A stretch of 64,000 nucleotides of DNA from Parvibaculum sp040216885. GTDB lineage: Bacteria > Pseudomonadota > Alphaproteobacteria > Parvibaculales > Parvibaculaceae. The stretch lies in contig JAVJOG010000004.1 of the NCBI GenBank assembly GCA_040216885.1, positions 10,822 through 74,821 on the forward strand. Direction: 5' to 3'. The position numbers and the translations under genes are program-made. Each line of letters starts with the position of its first letter. Position 1 is the first letter of the stretch. The notes under the pieces were generated by a model, which did not search any database, was not told the origin of the DNA, and was given only the letters and a program-made list of their open reading frames with translations. Positions 1 through 9,155 of this stretch are shown piece after piece.

Positions 1-1
1 C

Positions 2-2392
2 GCGCCGGGCGCACCCGAACTCAATTTCGAGGCTGCCGACGATGCCGCCGCCCGCGCGCGCGCCATGCAGCCGCAACCGATCGCCCCCGACAGGGTGGCA
101 CTCGCAGCGCATCTCGAAAACGCGGCGACGCTTTCCTCGGGCAACATACAGACCGTGTGGATCGCCGACGGTATCGAACATGGCGCGGGCGCCGCATTTT
201 CGCGCCGCCTTGCGGCCATCGCCGGCGATGGCGGCCTGACGCTGATCGAACCGGCATCGGATGCGCGCCCGCTGGCCTTGCTGCCGCCGAAATCCGAAGG
301 CGACGCCTTTGCCGCAACGGTTATTGGCGCCGAAGGCGGCGCCGCGGCAACAGGCAGCGTTCGCGCCTTGAACGAAGACGGCGGCACGCTGGGCGAGGCG
401 GCATGGAGCTTCGCGGCCGGCGAAACACAGGCCGTCGCCACCTTCGACCTGCCGCTCGAACTCAGGAACCGCATCGCGCGCCTTGAAATTTCCGGCGAGG
501 CGTCTGCCGGCGCCGTGGTGCTGACCGACGAACGCTGGCGGCGGCGCAGCGTCGGCATCGTTTCCGGCGCATCGCTCGAGGAAGCGCAGCCGCTTCTCTC
601 CGACATCTACTACCTGCGCCGCGCCATCGCCCCGTTCGCCGAATTGCGCGACGCGAATACCGGCGACGAAAACCGCATCGCGGCGCTGCTCGAGGCGCCC
701 CTTTCGGTACTGGTGCTGGCCGATCTCGGCACGCTGTCGGGCACCGACCATGAGCGCGTCCGCCAATGGGTCGAAGCGGGCGGATTGCTGATCCGCTTTG
801 CCGGCCCCCGCATGGCCGAGCAGAGCGACGACCTGGTGCCGGTGCCGTTGAGGAGTGGCGGGCGGGCACTCGGTGGCGCCCTGTCGTGGAGCGAGCCGCA
901 ACGCCTCGCACCTTTCGAAGCCGGCAGTCCCTTCGACGGTCTCGATCTGCCGGCCGACGTGACCGTCTCGCGGCAGGTACTGGCCGAGCCCACGCCCGAT
1001 CTCGCGAGCCGCACATGGGCACGGCTTCAGGACGGCACGCCGCTGGTAACGGCCGCAAGGCGCGGCAACGGCACCATCGTTCTCTTCCATGTGACCGCCA
1101 ACAGCGACTGGTCGAACCTCGCCCTATCCGGCCTCTTCGTCGAAATGCTTCGCCGCACCGTCGCGCTCTCGCAAGGCGTGGCGGCAAATGGCGACGAGGG
1201 ACCGGCAGGCCCGCGCCGCGACAGCGAAATGCTGAGCCCGGTCGCGACACTGGACGGCTTCGGCCGGCTGGGCGCGCCGCCGGCGACGGCGACCGCTATC
1301 CCGGCCGCCGGCTTCGACGAAACCGTTCGCGGGCCGCGCCATCCGCCCGGGCTTTACGGATCGGCGAACGCGCCGCGCGCGCTGAACCTCGCAACGCCGG
1401 GGCTGACACTGACGCCGCTCACCGACACACCGGGAATCGCCGGGCGCCGCGGCTTCGCCGGCAGCGCCGAAATCCGCCTCGCCGCCCTCGCCTTCGTGCT
1501 GGCGCTGGTGCTGGTCGTCCTCGACACGGTGGCGGCGCTCTGGATGACGGGTCTTTTCGAGGCCGAGAAAATCCGCCGCCGACGCTTTGCGGCACGTACG
1601 CTGCCGGTGCTGGCGGCATTGGCGTTGCTCCTTCCCGCAGCCGGCGCCGACGCGCAAAACGCCATCGACGAATTCGCGCTTGCCGCCTCGCTCGACACGC
1701 GGCTCGCTTACGTCATCACTGGCGATCGCGAAACGGACGAAGTCAGCGCCGCCGGCCTGTCGGGGCTCAGCCGCGTGCTGCGCGCGCGCACCGCCTTCGA
1801 GCCGGCCGATCCCATGGGCGTCGACATCCTGCGCGACGAACTTGCCTTCTTCCCGATCCTCTACTGGCCGATGACGGCCGGACAGGAAAGCCTGCCGCCC
1901 GAGGCGCTGGCGAAGATCGATGCCTATATGAAGAACGGCGGCACGATCCTGTTCGATACGCGCGATCAGGACCGCGCCATCGGCGGCATGGTGACGCCCG
2001 GCACGATGACACTGCGCCGCCTGCTCGGCCAGCTCGACCTGCCGGCCATCGAGCCGGTGCCCGAGGATCATGTGCTGACGAAATCCTTTTATCTGATGCA
2101 CAGCTTTCCCGGCCGCTGGGACGGCGGGCAGGTCTGGGTCGAGGCGGCGGGGAGCGACGCCGCCAGCGCCAATGACGGCGTCTCGACCATTGTCGTCGGT
2201 TCCAACGACTACGCGGCCGCCTGGGCGCGCAACGAGGCGGGACGCCCGATCTATCCGGTCAGTCCCGGCGGCGAGCGTCAGCGCGAAATGGCCGAACGCT
2301 TCGGCGTCAACCTCGTGATGTATGCGCTGACCGGCAACTACAAATCCGATCAGGTGCATGTGCCGGCCCTTCTCGAACGTCTCGGACAGTAG
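2..2392 (+). CDS. DUF4159 domain membrane protein (5' end outside window)
   Basis: The reading frame is open to the left edge, so the true start lies upstream; 796 residues are visible. Hydrophobic segments lie near residues 490-517 and 533-550, and the last ~220 residues look like DUF4159, a Rossmann-like domain with an amidotransferase-type fold. Relatives usually carry an N-terminal BatA/aerotolerance-type membrane domain, which would be in the missing part. It is followed 11 bases later by another membrane protein with a vWA-like region. In Alphaproteobacteria such pairs typically sit in MoxR / DUF58 operons thought to act in envelope or chaperone-like functions. The biochemical role is unknown. 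The family call is fairly safe; any function is inference. Confidence 0.8.
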   Translation, partial: APGAPELNFEAADDAAARARAMQPQPIAPDRVALAAHLENAATLSSGNIQTVWIADGIEHGAGAAFSRRLAAIAGDGGLTLIEPASDARPLALLPPKSEGDAFAATVIGAEGGAAATGSVRALNEDGGTLGEAAWSFAAGETQAVATFDLPLELRNRIARLEISGEASAGAVVLTDERWRRRSVGIVSGASLEEAQPLLSDIYYLRRAIAPFAELRDANTGDENRIAALLEAPLSVLVLADLGTLSGTDHERVRQWVEAGGLLIRFAGPRMAEQSDDLVPVPLRSGGRALGGALSWSEPQRLAPFEAGSPFDGLDLPADVTVSRQVLAEPTPDLASRTWARLQDGTPLVTAARRGNGTIVLFHVTANSDWSNLALSGLFVEMLRRTVALSQGVAANGDEGPAGPRRDSEMLSPVATLDGFGRLGAPPATATAIPAAGFDETVRGPRHPPGLYGSANAPRALNLATPGLTLTPLTDTPGIAGRRGFAGSAEIRLAALAFVLALVLVVLDTVAALWMTGLFEAEKIRRRRFAARTLPVLAALALLLPAAGADAQNAIDEFALAASLDTRLAYVITGDRETDEVSAAGLSGLSRVLRARTAFEPADPMGVDILRDELAFFPILYWPMTAGQESLPPEALAKIDAYMKNGGTILFDTRDQDRAIGGMVTPGTMTLRRLLGQLDLPAIEPVPEDHVLTKSFYLMHSFPGRWDGGQVWVEAAGSDAASANDGVSTIVVGSNDYAAAWARNEAGRPIYPVSPGGERQREMAERFGVNLVMYALTGNYKSDQVHVPALLERLGQ

Positions 2393-2403
2393 GAGACGCA
2401 AGG

Positions 2404-4479
2404 ATGGCATGGAACATCGTCTTCGAACCGGTCGTACCGCTGCTGGCGATCGTGCTGCTGGCGCTGCCCGGCGTCGCGGCGCTCCTCTATGCGGCATGGC
2501 GCGGCGCGCGCGGCGCGCCCTTGCGCACCGCCGCGCTCGCGATCCTCGTGCTGGCGGTGCTGAACCCGACCATCCGGCAGGAAGACCGCGAAGCGGTGCC
2601 CGACGTCGCCGCCATCGTGGTCGACCGCAGCCAGAGCCAGGACATCGGCAACCGCCCACACGAAACGGACGCCGCGCTCGCAATCCTTCAGCAGCGCCTC
2701 GCGCGCGAGGAAGGCATCGAAACGCGCGTCGTGCCCGTTGCGAGCAATCCGGGCGACGAAGAGGGCACGGCGCTTTTCACGGCGCTCGAACGCGCGCTGG
2801 CCGACGTGCCGCGCGAACGCATCGCCGGCGCCATCTTCATTACCGACGGCCAGGTGCATGACGTGCCGGGCGACGCCGCCGCGCTCGGCTTCGACGCGCC
2901 GGTCCACGCGCTGATCGTCGGCCGCAGAGGCGAACGCGACCGGCGGCTGCATGTCGTCGAGGCGCCGCGCTTCGGCATCGTCGACGAACCGGTGACGCTC
3001 TCCTTCCGCGTCGACGAAACGGCGGCCGGCGACGGCGCGACCGGCGAGACCGCAACCGTATCGATTTCGGTCGACGGTATTCATGAGATGACCGTCGAGG
3101 CCGCCATCGGCGAGCGCACCGACGTTTCGCTGGCGCTGAAGCATGGCGGCCCGAACGTCATCGAAATCGACGTCGCCGAGGGACCGGACGAACTGACGAT
3201 CCTCAACAACCGGGCTGTCGTCGTCGCCAACGGCATTCGCGATCGTCTGCGTGTGTTGCTGGTGTCGGGCGAACCGCATCCGGGCGAGCGCACATGGCGC
3301 AACCTGCTGAAAGCCGATCCGTCGGTCGACCTCGTTCACTTCACGATTTTGCGCCCGCCCGAAAAGCAGGACGGCACACCCATCGGCGAGTTGTCGCTGA
3401 TCGCCTTCCCGACGCGCGAGCTCTTCGACGAAAAGCTCGATCAGTTCGACCTGATTATTTTCGACCGCTACAAACGGCGCGGTGTGCTGCCGCTCGCCTA
3501 TTTCCTGAATATCGTCGACTATGTCGAGAACGGCGGCGCCTTCCTTGCCGCTTCCGGTCCGGCATTCGCCTCGCCCTATTCGATTTACCGCACGCCGCTG
3601 GCCGCGATCCTGCCGGCGCAACCTTCCGGCGAGACGACCATCGGCGGCTTCCGCCCGCGGATCACCGAAACCGGCGAACGCCATCCGGTGACGGCGGGCC
3701 TGCCCGGCGGCGAAAGCGACCCGCCGGCCTGGGGCCGCTGGTTCCGCACCATCGATGTCGAGGTCGGTCAGGGCCGTGTCGTGATGGACACGCCGGACGA
3801 ACGCCCGCTGATGGTGCTCGACCATGCGGGCAAGGGCCGCATCGCGCAATTGCTCTCCGATCATGTCTGGCTCTGGTCGCGCGGCTATGAAGGCGGCGGT
3901 CCGCAGGCGGAGCTTTTGCGCCGCCTCGCCCACTGGCTGATGAAGGAGCCCGATCTCGAGGAGGAAAAACTTTCCGCCGCCGTGCGGGGCGACACGCTGG
4001 CGATCGAACGCCGCACGATGGAAGACACGGCCATGCCCGCGCGCATCGCATCGCCCTCCGGTGCGGTCAGCGAGGTTGCGCTGGCGGAAACCGCGCCCGG
4101 CCGCTTCGCCGCGTCGGTGCCGGCGCGCGAACTCGGCCTCTATCGTATCTCGCAGGGCGGCCTCAATGTGGTTGCGGCCGCCGGGCCGCTCAACCCGCGC
4201 GAATTCGCCGATGTCCGCGCCGCCGACAAGCAAATGCAGCCGGTGGCACGGGCGACCGGCGGCGGCGTCTGGTGGGTCGGCGCGGACGCCGCCGGCACGC
4301 CCGGCATCCGCACGGTGCGCGCGGGTCACGACGCGGCCGGCGACACCTGGCTCGGCCTCAGGCGCAACGAGAAATATCTGGTCCATGCGGTGCATCAGTC
4401 GCCGCTGCTGGTCGGGCCCCTGGCACTGCTGCTGATCCTCGGCACGCTGGCACTCGCCTGGTGGCGCGAGGGCCGCTGA
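2404..4479 (+). CDS. Membrane protein with vWA-like and amidotransferase-like regions
   Basis: The protein has 691 residues. Two N-terminal hydrophobic segments (about residues 8-28 and 40-55) precede a region with a DRSQS motif near residue 75 that matches the DxSxS metal-binding pattern of vWA domains. Residues about 280-520 resemble the class I glutamine-amidotransferase-like fold found in uncharacterised BatA-type proteins, without an obvious catalytic Cys. A single hydrophobic segment at about 665-687 ends the protein, so the bulk is probably periplasmic. It starts 11 bases after the DUF4159 gene with no gap for a promoter, so the two are probably cotranscribed. Function unknown. Confidence 0.75.
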   Translation: MAWNIVFEPVVPLLAIVLLALPGVAALLYAAWRGARGAPLRTAALAILVLAVLNPTIRQEDREAVPDVAAIVVDRSQSQDIGNRPHETDAALAILQQRLAREEGIETRVVPVASNPGDEEGTALFTALERALADVPRERIAGAIFITDGQVHDVPGDAAALGFDAPVHALIVGRRGERDRRLHVVEAPRFGIVDEPVTLSFRVDETAAGDGATGETATVSISVDGIHEMTVEAAIGERTDVSLALKHGGPNVIEIDVAEGPDELTILNNRAVVVANGIRDRLRVLLVSGEPHPGERTWRNLLKADPSVDLVHFTILRPPEKQDGTPIGELSLIAFPTRELFDEKLDQFDLIIFDRYKRRGVLPLAYFLNIVDYVENGGAFLAASGPAFASPYSIYRTPLAAILPAQPSGETTIGGFRPRITETGERHPVTAGLPGGESDPPAWGRWFRTIDVEVGQGRVVMDTPDERPLMVLDHAGKGRIAQLLSDHVWLWSRGYEGGGPQAELLRRLAHWLMKEPDLEEEKLSAAVRGDTLAIERRTMEDTAMPARIASPSGAVSEVALAETAPGRFAASVPARELGLYRISQGGLNVVAAAGPLNPREFADVRAADKQMQPVARATGGGVWWVGADAAGTPGIRTVRAGHDAAGDTWLGLRRNEKYLVHAVHQSPLLVGPLALLLILGTLALAWWREGR

Positions 4480-4543
4480 CAGGGGCTGCACCCCGCGCGT
4501 TTTGGCGCTTGCGGGTGGCGGCTTTAGCGCCTAGTTTCCTCGA

Positions 4544-4558
4544 TGTTACATTATCACA
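4544..4558. promoter_or_regulatory. Putative Zur operator before the zinc uptake operon
   Basis: TGTTACATTATCACA is an imperfect 15-bp palindrome: most positions match their reverse complement. It lies about 27 bases before the micro-protein GTG that opens the znu operon. Fur/Zur-family boxes in Alphaproteobacteria are AT-rich palindromes of similar size, and the surrounding DNA is otherwise GC-rich. Assignment to Zur rests on the downstream zinc transporter genes. Confidence 0.55.
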
Positions 4559-4584
4559 TTCCTTGATCCCTGCTGGAGACGCCG

Positions 4585-4734
4585 GTGGCCGACCATCGCC
4601 ATGAGCATGCCCATGCGCCGGAAAGCCGGCGGCACGTCAGTGCCTTCGGCTCGGGCCTCGCCGCGCGCCTCGCATCCGCGGCCGGCGCGCTCGCCGTCCT
4701 TTGGCTGGCGGTATTGTGGGCGCTGGCGCGATGA
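4585..4734 (+). CDS. His-rich single-span micro-protein of the znu operon
   Basis: This is a 49-residue frame starting with GTG, preceded by TGGAGAC at 4574-4580 as a plausible ribosome binding site. The first 17 residues are rich in His and acidic residues (DHRHEHAHAPESRRH). Residues about 28-48 form one hydrophobic helix ending in Arg. Its stop overlaps the znuC start as ATGA, which implies translational coupling. Its position between the Zur-like box and znuC suggests a zinc-related accessory role, for example a membrane-bound metal-binding or transporter-modulating peptide. I do not recognise a family. Confidence 0.6.
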   Translation: MADHRHEHAHAPESRRHVSAFGSGLAARLASAAGALAVLWLAVLWALAR

Positions 4735-5465
4735 GCCCGTTTGCGCTTCCCCCCGCCATCCGGATCGAGGATCTGACGGTCGCCTATGACCGCGAGCCGG
4801 CGGTGCATCACCTGACCGGCACATTCGCGCCCGGCAGCCTGACCGCCATTGTCGGCCCGAACGGCGCCGGCAAGTCGACTCTGTTGAAAACCATCGCCGG
4901 CCTCGTCGCGCCCGACGAAGGCACGGTGCACATGAACGGGCTGACGCGGCGCGGCGTCGCCTATCTGCCGCAGCTCGCCGAGATCGACCGCAGCTTCCCG
5001 ATCGACGTCATCGACGCAGTGTCGCTGGGACTCTGGGCAGAGGTCGGCCTCTTCGCCGCGATCACCGGGGGCCTGACCGCGCGCGCCGAAGCGGCACTTG
5101 CCGCTGTCGGCCTCAAGGGCTTCGAAAACCGGCAGGTCGGCAGCCTGTCGGCCGGACAGTTCCAGCGCGTGCTCTTTGCACGGCTGATGCTTCAGGATGC
5201 GGGCGTCATCCTGCTCGACGAACCCTTCGCCGCCATCGACGAACGCACCGCCGCCGACCTGATGGACCTCGTGCATCGCTGGCACGGCGACGGCCGGACC
5301 GTGATCGCCGTGCTGCACGACATCGAGCGTGTGCGTGTGAGCTTCCCGAATGCGTTGCTGCTGGCGCGCGAGCCGGTCGCCTGGGGCGCGGCGGCCGACG
5401 TGCTGACGCCGGAAAACCTGCATCGTGCGCGCTACATTTCCGACGGCTGGAGCGACGCGGCATGA
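4731..5465 (+). CDS. znuC: Zinc ABC transporter ATP-binding protein ZnuC
   Basis: The protein has 244 residues. It carries a Walker A motif GPNGAGKST at about residues 42-50, the ABC signature LSAGQ near 138, and Walker B ending LLDEP near 160. The length and motif order fit the metal-type ABC ATPases (ZnuC/MntB). ATG 4731 was chosen over an upstream ATG at 4701 because it forms an ATGA overlap with the preceding micro-protein. It overlaps znuB in the same way. It energises zinc (possibly manganese) import through ZnuB. Confidence 0.9.
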   Translation: MSPFALPPAIRIEDLTVAYDREPAVHHLTGTFAPGSLTAIVGPNGAGKSTLLKTIAGLVAPDEGTVHMNGLTRRGVAYLPQLAEIDRSFPIDVIDAVSLGLWAEVGLFAAITGGLTARAEAALAAVGLKGFENRQVGSLSAGQFQRVLFARLMLQDAGVILLDEPFAAIDERTAADLMDLVHRWHGDGRTVIAVLHDIERVRVSFPNALLLAREPVAWGAAADVLTPENLHRARYISDGWSDAA

Positions 5466-6337
5466 TGCTCTATGCGGCGCTGATCGAACCTTTCGTCGAA
5501 TATGGCTTCATGCGCCGCGCGCTTGTCGCCTGCCTTGCGCTGGCGCTGGGCGCCGGCCCCGTCGGCACCTTTCTGGTGCTGCGCCGCATGAGCCTGATGG
5601 GCGACGCGATGGGCCATGCGATCCTGCCGGGCGCCGCCATTGCCTTCCTCGTCGCCGGCCTCTCGCTCTGGGCGATGAGCCTGGGCGGCTTCGTCGCCGG
5701 TCTGACCGTCGCGCTGCTGGCCGGCATCGTGTCGCGCGTCACCGCGCTGCGGGAAGACGCAAGCCTGGCGGGCTTCTACCTCATCAGCCTCGCGCTCGGC
5801 GTGTTGATCGTCTCGATGCGCGGCTCAAGCGTCGATTTGCTGCATGTGTTGTTCGGCACCATCCTCTCGGTCGATGACGGCGCGCTGCTGCTGGTCGCCG
5901 CGATCGCCAGCGTGACGCTGGTGACGCTGGCAGTGATCTACAGGCCGCTGGTGATCGAATGTTTCGACCCGGCCTTCCTGCGCGCGACGACCGGCGGCGG
6001 CACGCTCTGGCATTTCATCTTTTTGACGCTGGTGGTGCTGAACCTCGTCGCGGGCTTTCAGGCGCTCGGCACACTGATGGCGCTGGGGCTGATGATGCTG
6101 CCGGCCGCCGCCGCGCGCTTCTGGGCCGGCGCCGTCTGGTCGCTGGCGGCACTCTCGATTGCGATGGCTTTTGCCTCGGGCCTGATCGGCCTGCTGATCT
6201 CCTACAATTTCAGCCTGCCCTCCGGCCCCTCGATCATCCTGACGGCCGGCGGCTTCTACATCGGCTCCATACTGTTCGGCACACGCGACAGCCTGCGCAC
6301 GCGCTATTTCCCGCGCGCGCATTTCCACGAGGACTAA
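5462..6337 (+). CDS. znuB: Zinc ABC transporter permease ZnuB
   Basis: This is a 291-residue, strongly hydrophobic protein with about eight predicted membrane spans, typical of the ABC-3 metal permease family. The start overlaps the znuC stop (ATGA). It forms the inner-membrane channel for metal delivered by the ZnuA-type binding protein encoded 14 bases downstream. The length matches the family. Zinc rather than manganese specificity is inferred from the His-rich binding protein and the Zur-like operator. Confidence 0.9.
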   Translation: MMLYAALIEPFVEYGFMRRALVACLALALGAGPVGTFLVLRRMSLMGDAMGHAILPGAAIAFLVAGLSLWAMSLGGFVAGLTVALLAGIVSRVTALREDASLAGFYLISLALGVLIVSMRGSSVDLLHVLFGTILSVDDGALLLVAAIASVTLVTLAVIYRPLVIECFDPAFLRATTGGGTLWHFIFLTLVVLNLVAGFQALGTLMALGLMMLPAAAARFWAGAVWSLAALSIAMAFASGLIGLLISYNFSLPSGPSIILTAGGFYIGSILFGTRDSLRTRYFPRAHFHED

Positions 6338-6351
6338 AAGGGAGGCGGACG

Positions 6352-7290
6352 ATGAAAGGATTTCTGGCGGGCCTCGCTCTCGCGCTGATCATCGGCGCGG
6401 CGCCCGCCGCCGCCGAGCCGTTGAAAGTCGTGGCGAGTTTCAGCATTCTTGGCGACATGGTGGAACGCGTCGCCGGCGACCGTATCGAGCTGACGGTACT
6501 GGTCGGACCGGGCGGCGACGCCCACAATTTCGAGCCGGGCCCCGCCCATGCCGCGGCGCTGGCCGATGCGAAGCTTCTGGTCGTCAACGGCCTCGGCTTC
6601 GAACCCTGGATGGTGCGCCTCGCCGCCGCCGCGCGGAGCAAGGCAACCTATGCCGTTGCCAGCTTCGGCATCAACCCGCGCGAGATGGACGAAACCCCCG
6701 AACACGATCACGCGCATGACCACGGTCACGACGAGAAAGGCTATCCGTCGGTGCCGCACGATTTCGACCCGCATGCCTGGCAGAACGCGGCCAACGGTAT
6801 CGTCTATGTGCGCAACATCGCCGAGGCGCTGGCCAAGGCCGATCCGGCCAACGCCGACGCCTACAAGGCAAACGCCGCCGCCTATATCGCCGAACTGAAG
6901 GAACTCGACGCCTGGGTGCGTGCCGAGATCGGCAAGGTGCCGCCGGAGAAGCGCAAGGTCATCACCACGCATGACGCCTTCGGCTATTTCGGCGACGCCT
7001 ACGGTGTCGAGTTTCACGCCCCGCTCGGCTTTTCCGGCGGCGCGCAGCCGAGCGCACAGGCGCTGGCGCGGCTGATCGACCAGATCCGCGCCGAGAACAT
7101 CAAGGCGCTCTTTATCGAAACTCTCTCGGACGCACGCATGATGGAAACCATCTCGCGCGAGACCGGCGCCGAAATGGGTGGCGCGCTTTATTCGGATGCG
7201 CTTTCGCCCGCCGGTGGCAAGGCGCCGGCCTATGTCGCGATGTTCCGCCACAACGTGCCGCTGCTGGTCGCGGCGATGCTGAAGGACTAG
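6352..7290 (+). CDS. znuA: Zinc ABC transporter substrate-binding protein ZnuA
   Basis: The protein has 312 residues with a clear signal peptide (MKGFLAGLALALIIGAAPAAA). It belongs to the cluster A-I metal-binding family. Metal-ligand candidates are the His in DAHNFEP, the His residues in HDFDPHAW, the His in TTHDAFGYF and a C-terminal Asp. A His-rich loop (about residues 117-130, DHAHDHGHDE) is typical of zinc-specific members. The start follows a GGGAGG ribosome binding site at 6340-6345. It is the last gene of the operon and its stop overlaps the convergent GNAT gene by four bases. Confidence 0.93.
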   Translation: MKGFLAGLALALIIGAAPAAAEPLKVVASFSILGDMVERVAGDRIELTVLVGPGGDAHNFEPGPAHAAALADAKLLVVNGLGFEPWMVRLAAAARSKATYAVASFGINPREMDETPEHDHAHDHGHDEKGYPSVPHDFDPHAWQNAANGIVYVRNIAEALAKADPANADAYKANAAAYIAELKELDAWVRAEIGKVPPEKRKVITTHDAFGYFGDAYGVEFHAPLGFSGGAQPSAQALARLIDQIRAENIKALFIETLSDARMMETISRETGAEMGGALYSDALSPAGGKAPAYVAMFRHNVPLLVAAMLKD

Positions 7291-7805
7291 CGGACGGCCG
7301 GCGCGGATCGCGGCTTTTCGATCGCGCCCTTGACACCGGTAAAGGCGCCGATGTCGAGCTCGCGGTAGAGAAGCCGCGCCGGATCGACCGGGCCCGGCAT
7401 GGTAAGCCGCCCCGGCGGCACCGGCCCGAAGCCGACCCGCGCGTAGTAAGGCGCATCGCCGACCAGAATGACGAGTCGATGACCGAGGCGCTTCGCATCG
7501 GCGAGGCCCTTTTCCATGAGCCGGATGCCGCAGCCCTTGCCGCGCAGTTGCGGCTCGACGGCGAGCGGCCCGAGCATCAGCCCCGGCTTGCCGCCGATCA
7601 GGATCGGCCAGAAGCTCAAGGCCCCGACCATGCGCCGTTCGGCGCCCTCGCCCGCAAAGGCGACATAGCAAAGCTCCGGCACCGGATGATTGCCCTCGCG
7701 CAAGCGTTGCGCGGCTTTCGCATAACGGCCGGGACCGAAGGAAAGGTCGAGCAGTGCTTCGATGGCAGGCCCGTGCTCGGGCCGCTCGGCTTCGATTTCA
7801 AACAT
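7287..7805 (-). CDS. GNAT family N-acetyltransferase
   Basis: The protein has 172 residues. It shows the GNAT core, including the acetyl-CoA binding loop in LAVEPQLRGKGCGIRLMEKG (the R/Q-x-x-G-x-G/A pattern) and a later region resembling the YhbS-type subgroup (DAPYYARVGFGP). ATG 7805 was preferred over an in-frame start 30 bases upstream because the protein then begins at the family core and is preceded by GAAAG. It is monocistronic and convergent with znuA. The substrate is unknown. Confidence 0.85.
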   Translation of the reverse strand: MFEIEAERPEHGPAIEALLDLSFGPGRYAKAAQRLREGNHPVPELCYVAFAGEGAERRMVGALSFWPILIGGKPGLMLGPLAVEPQLRGKGCGIRLMEKGLADAKRLGHRLVILVGDAPYYARVGFGPVPPGRLTMPGPVDPARLLYRELDIGAFTGVKGAIEKPRSAPAVR

Positions 7806-8164
7806 CGGAATTTCTTTCAAGGATTGGACGCACAAACGGGAAGTACCCGCCCGTTGCGCCGCCCGCCCTCGCGCTCAGGCGGGGAACGGACGGATCGCGC
7901 GGGCGCGCGGCAGGCCGGGAGCGCCACGGCTCCCTTCCTTCATTCGTCGTCGCTGCGTCGCGCCGCCTGTCATCCCGTCGATCCGTCTGAGGCCGCGCCC
8001 CGTGAGGGCGCCGGCCGCTGCCTTGAAAGGACAGTCCGGTAGCACGGCCAAATCCTTGCGTAAAGTATCATCGCTGCCCCGCAGGGCCGAAAAAGGCTGG
8101 AATGGCCGCTCGCCCTTGGCTAGCTTGCCCGCCAACAAGGACAACCGGACCGAGAGGGAACGTC
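7806..8164. other. Intergenic region between divergent GNAT and SDR genes
   Basis: This stretch of 359 bases lies between two divergently transcribed genes. Several open frames cross it, but none has a convincing start or family resemblance. It probably holds the two promoters. GGACAACCGGACCGAGAGGGAACGTC at the right edge includes the ribosome binding site of the SDR gene. I see no RNA gene or repeat here. Confidence 0.5.
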
Positions 8165-9079
8165 ATGGGAATTTTGGAAGGCAAGGTCGTGCTGGTGACA
8201 GGCGCCGCGGGCGGCATCGGCCGCGAATGCGCGCTGATCGCGGCCAAACAGGGCGCCAGGGTCGTCGTCAACGACCTCGGCGGCAGCGTCAAGGGCGGCG
8301 ACGAGGGCAATGCCTCGGCCGCGCAGAAGACCGTCGACGAGATCAAGGCGGCAGGCGGCGAAGCGGTCGCCAATTCCGACAGCGTGTCGATGAAGTCGGG
8401 CGCCGAAAACATGATCGCCCAGGCACTCGACACCTTCGGCGGCCTGCACTCGATCATCAGCCCGGCCGGCATCCTGCGCGACGGCATGTTCCACAAGATG
8501 CCCGACGAAGACTGGGACGCCGTTCTCGAAGTGCATCTGAAGGGCAGCTACAACATCACCCGCGCCGCCATCAATCACTTCCGCGAGCAGGAAGAAGGAA
8601 GCTTCGTCCTCTTCACCTCGACGTCGGGCCTCATCGGCAATATCGGTCAGGCGAACTATGCCGCCGCCAAGATGGGCATTGCCGGCCTGTCGCGCATCAT
8701 CGCCATGGAAGGCGCGATGAAGAACGTTCGCTCCAACATCATCGCGCCGTTTGCATGGACGCGCATGATCGCCACCATCCCGGTGAAGGATGAGGCCTCG
8801 GCCCAGCGCGTCGAACGCATGAAGAATGCGATGCGCGCCGAACAGGTCGGCAATTTCGCCGTCGCCCTCGCCGCGCCGTCCTGCACGACGAACGGTCAGA
8901 TTTTCTCCGTGCGCGGCAACGAGATCGTGCTCTTCTCGCAGCCACGGCCCGTCAAAAGCGTCGCCCGCATCGACGGCTGGACGCCGGAAACGATCCTCTC
9001 CCACGGCCTGCCCGCCATGGCCGGCGGCTACACCGACCTCGGCAATACCGGTTCGGTGTTCACGTGGGAACCGGTCTGA
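8165..9079 (+). CDS. SDR family oxidoreductase (3-hydroxyacyl-CoA dehydrogenase-like)
   Basis: The protein has 304 residues. The N-terminal Rossmann motif TGAAGGIGRE lies at about residues 14-23. The catalytic Ser sits in TSTSGLIG (about 153) and the Tyr-Lys pair in NYAAAK (about 165-169). The sequence resembles short-chain dehydrogenases of the multifunctional 3-hydroxyacyl-CoA type, such as the N-terminal part of MFE-2 proteins. The ATG at 8165 follows GAGAGGGAACG. It probably oxidises a hydroxy group on an acyl-CoA or similar lipid. The exact substrate cannot be read from sequence. Confidence 0.85.
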   Translation: MGILEGKVVLVTGAAGGIGRECALIAAKQGARVVVNDLGGSVKGGDEGNASAAQKTVDEIKAAGGEAVANSDSVSMKSGAENMIAQALDTFGGLHSIISPAGILRDGMFHKMPDEDWDAVLEVHLKGSYNITRAAINHFREQEEGSFVLFTSTSGLIGNIGQANYAAAKMGIAGLSRIIAMEGAMKNVRSNIIAPFAWTRMIATIPVKDEASAQRVERMKNAMRAEQVGNFAVALAAPSCTTNGQIFSVRGNEIVLFSQPRPVKSVARIDGWTPETILSHGLPAMAGGYTDLGNTGSVFTWEPV

Positions 9080-9155
9080 CCTGTTTGGCAGCCACTGGAC
9101 AGAATGCGCGGCCGGGGCTCCAATGCTCCGGCCGTTTGCATGTCGAGGATGCCCA

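Noticed and set aside
1124..2683. Long open frame antisense to the first two genes
   Set aside because: A shadow frame of GC-rich coding DNA; Arg/Gly/Ala-rich product with no family resemblance, while the sense frames show clear domains.
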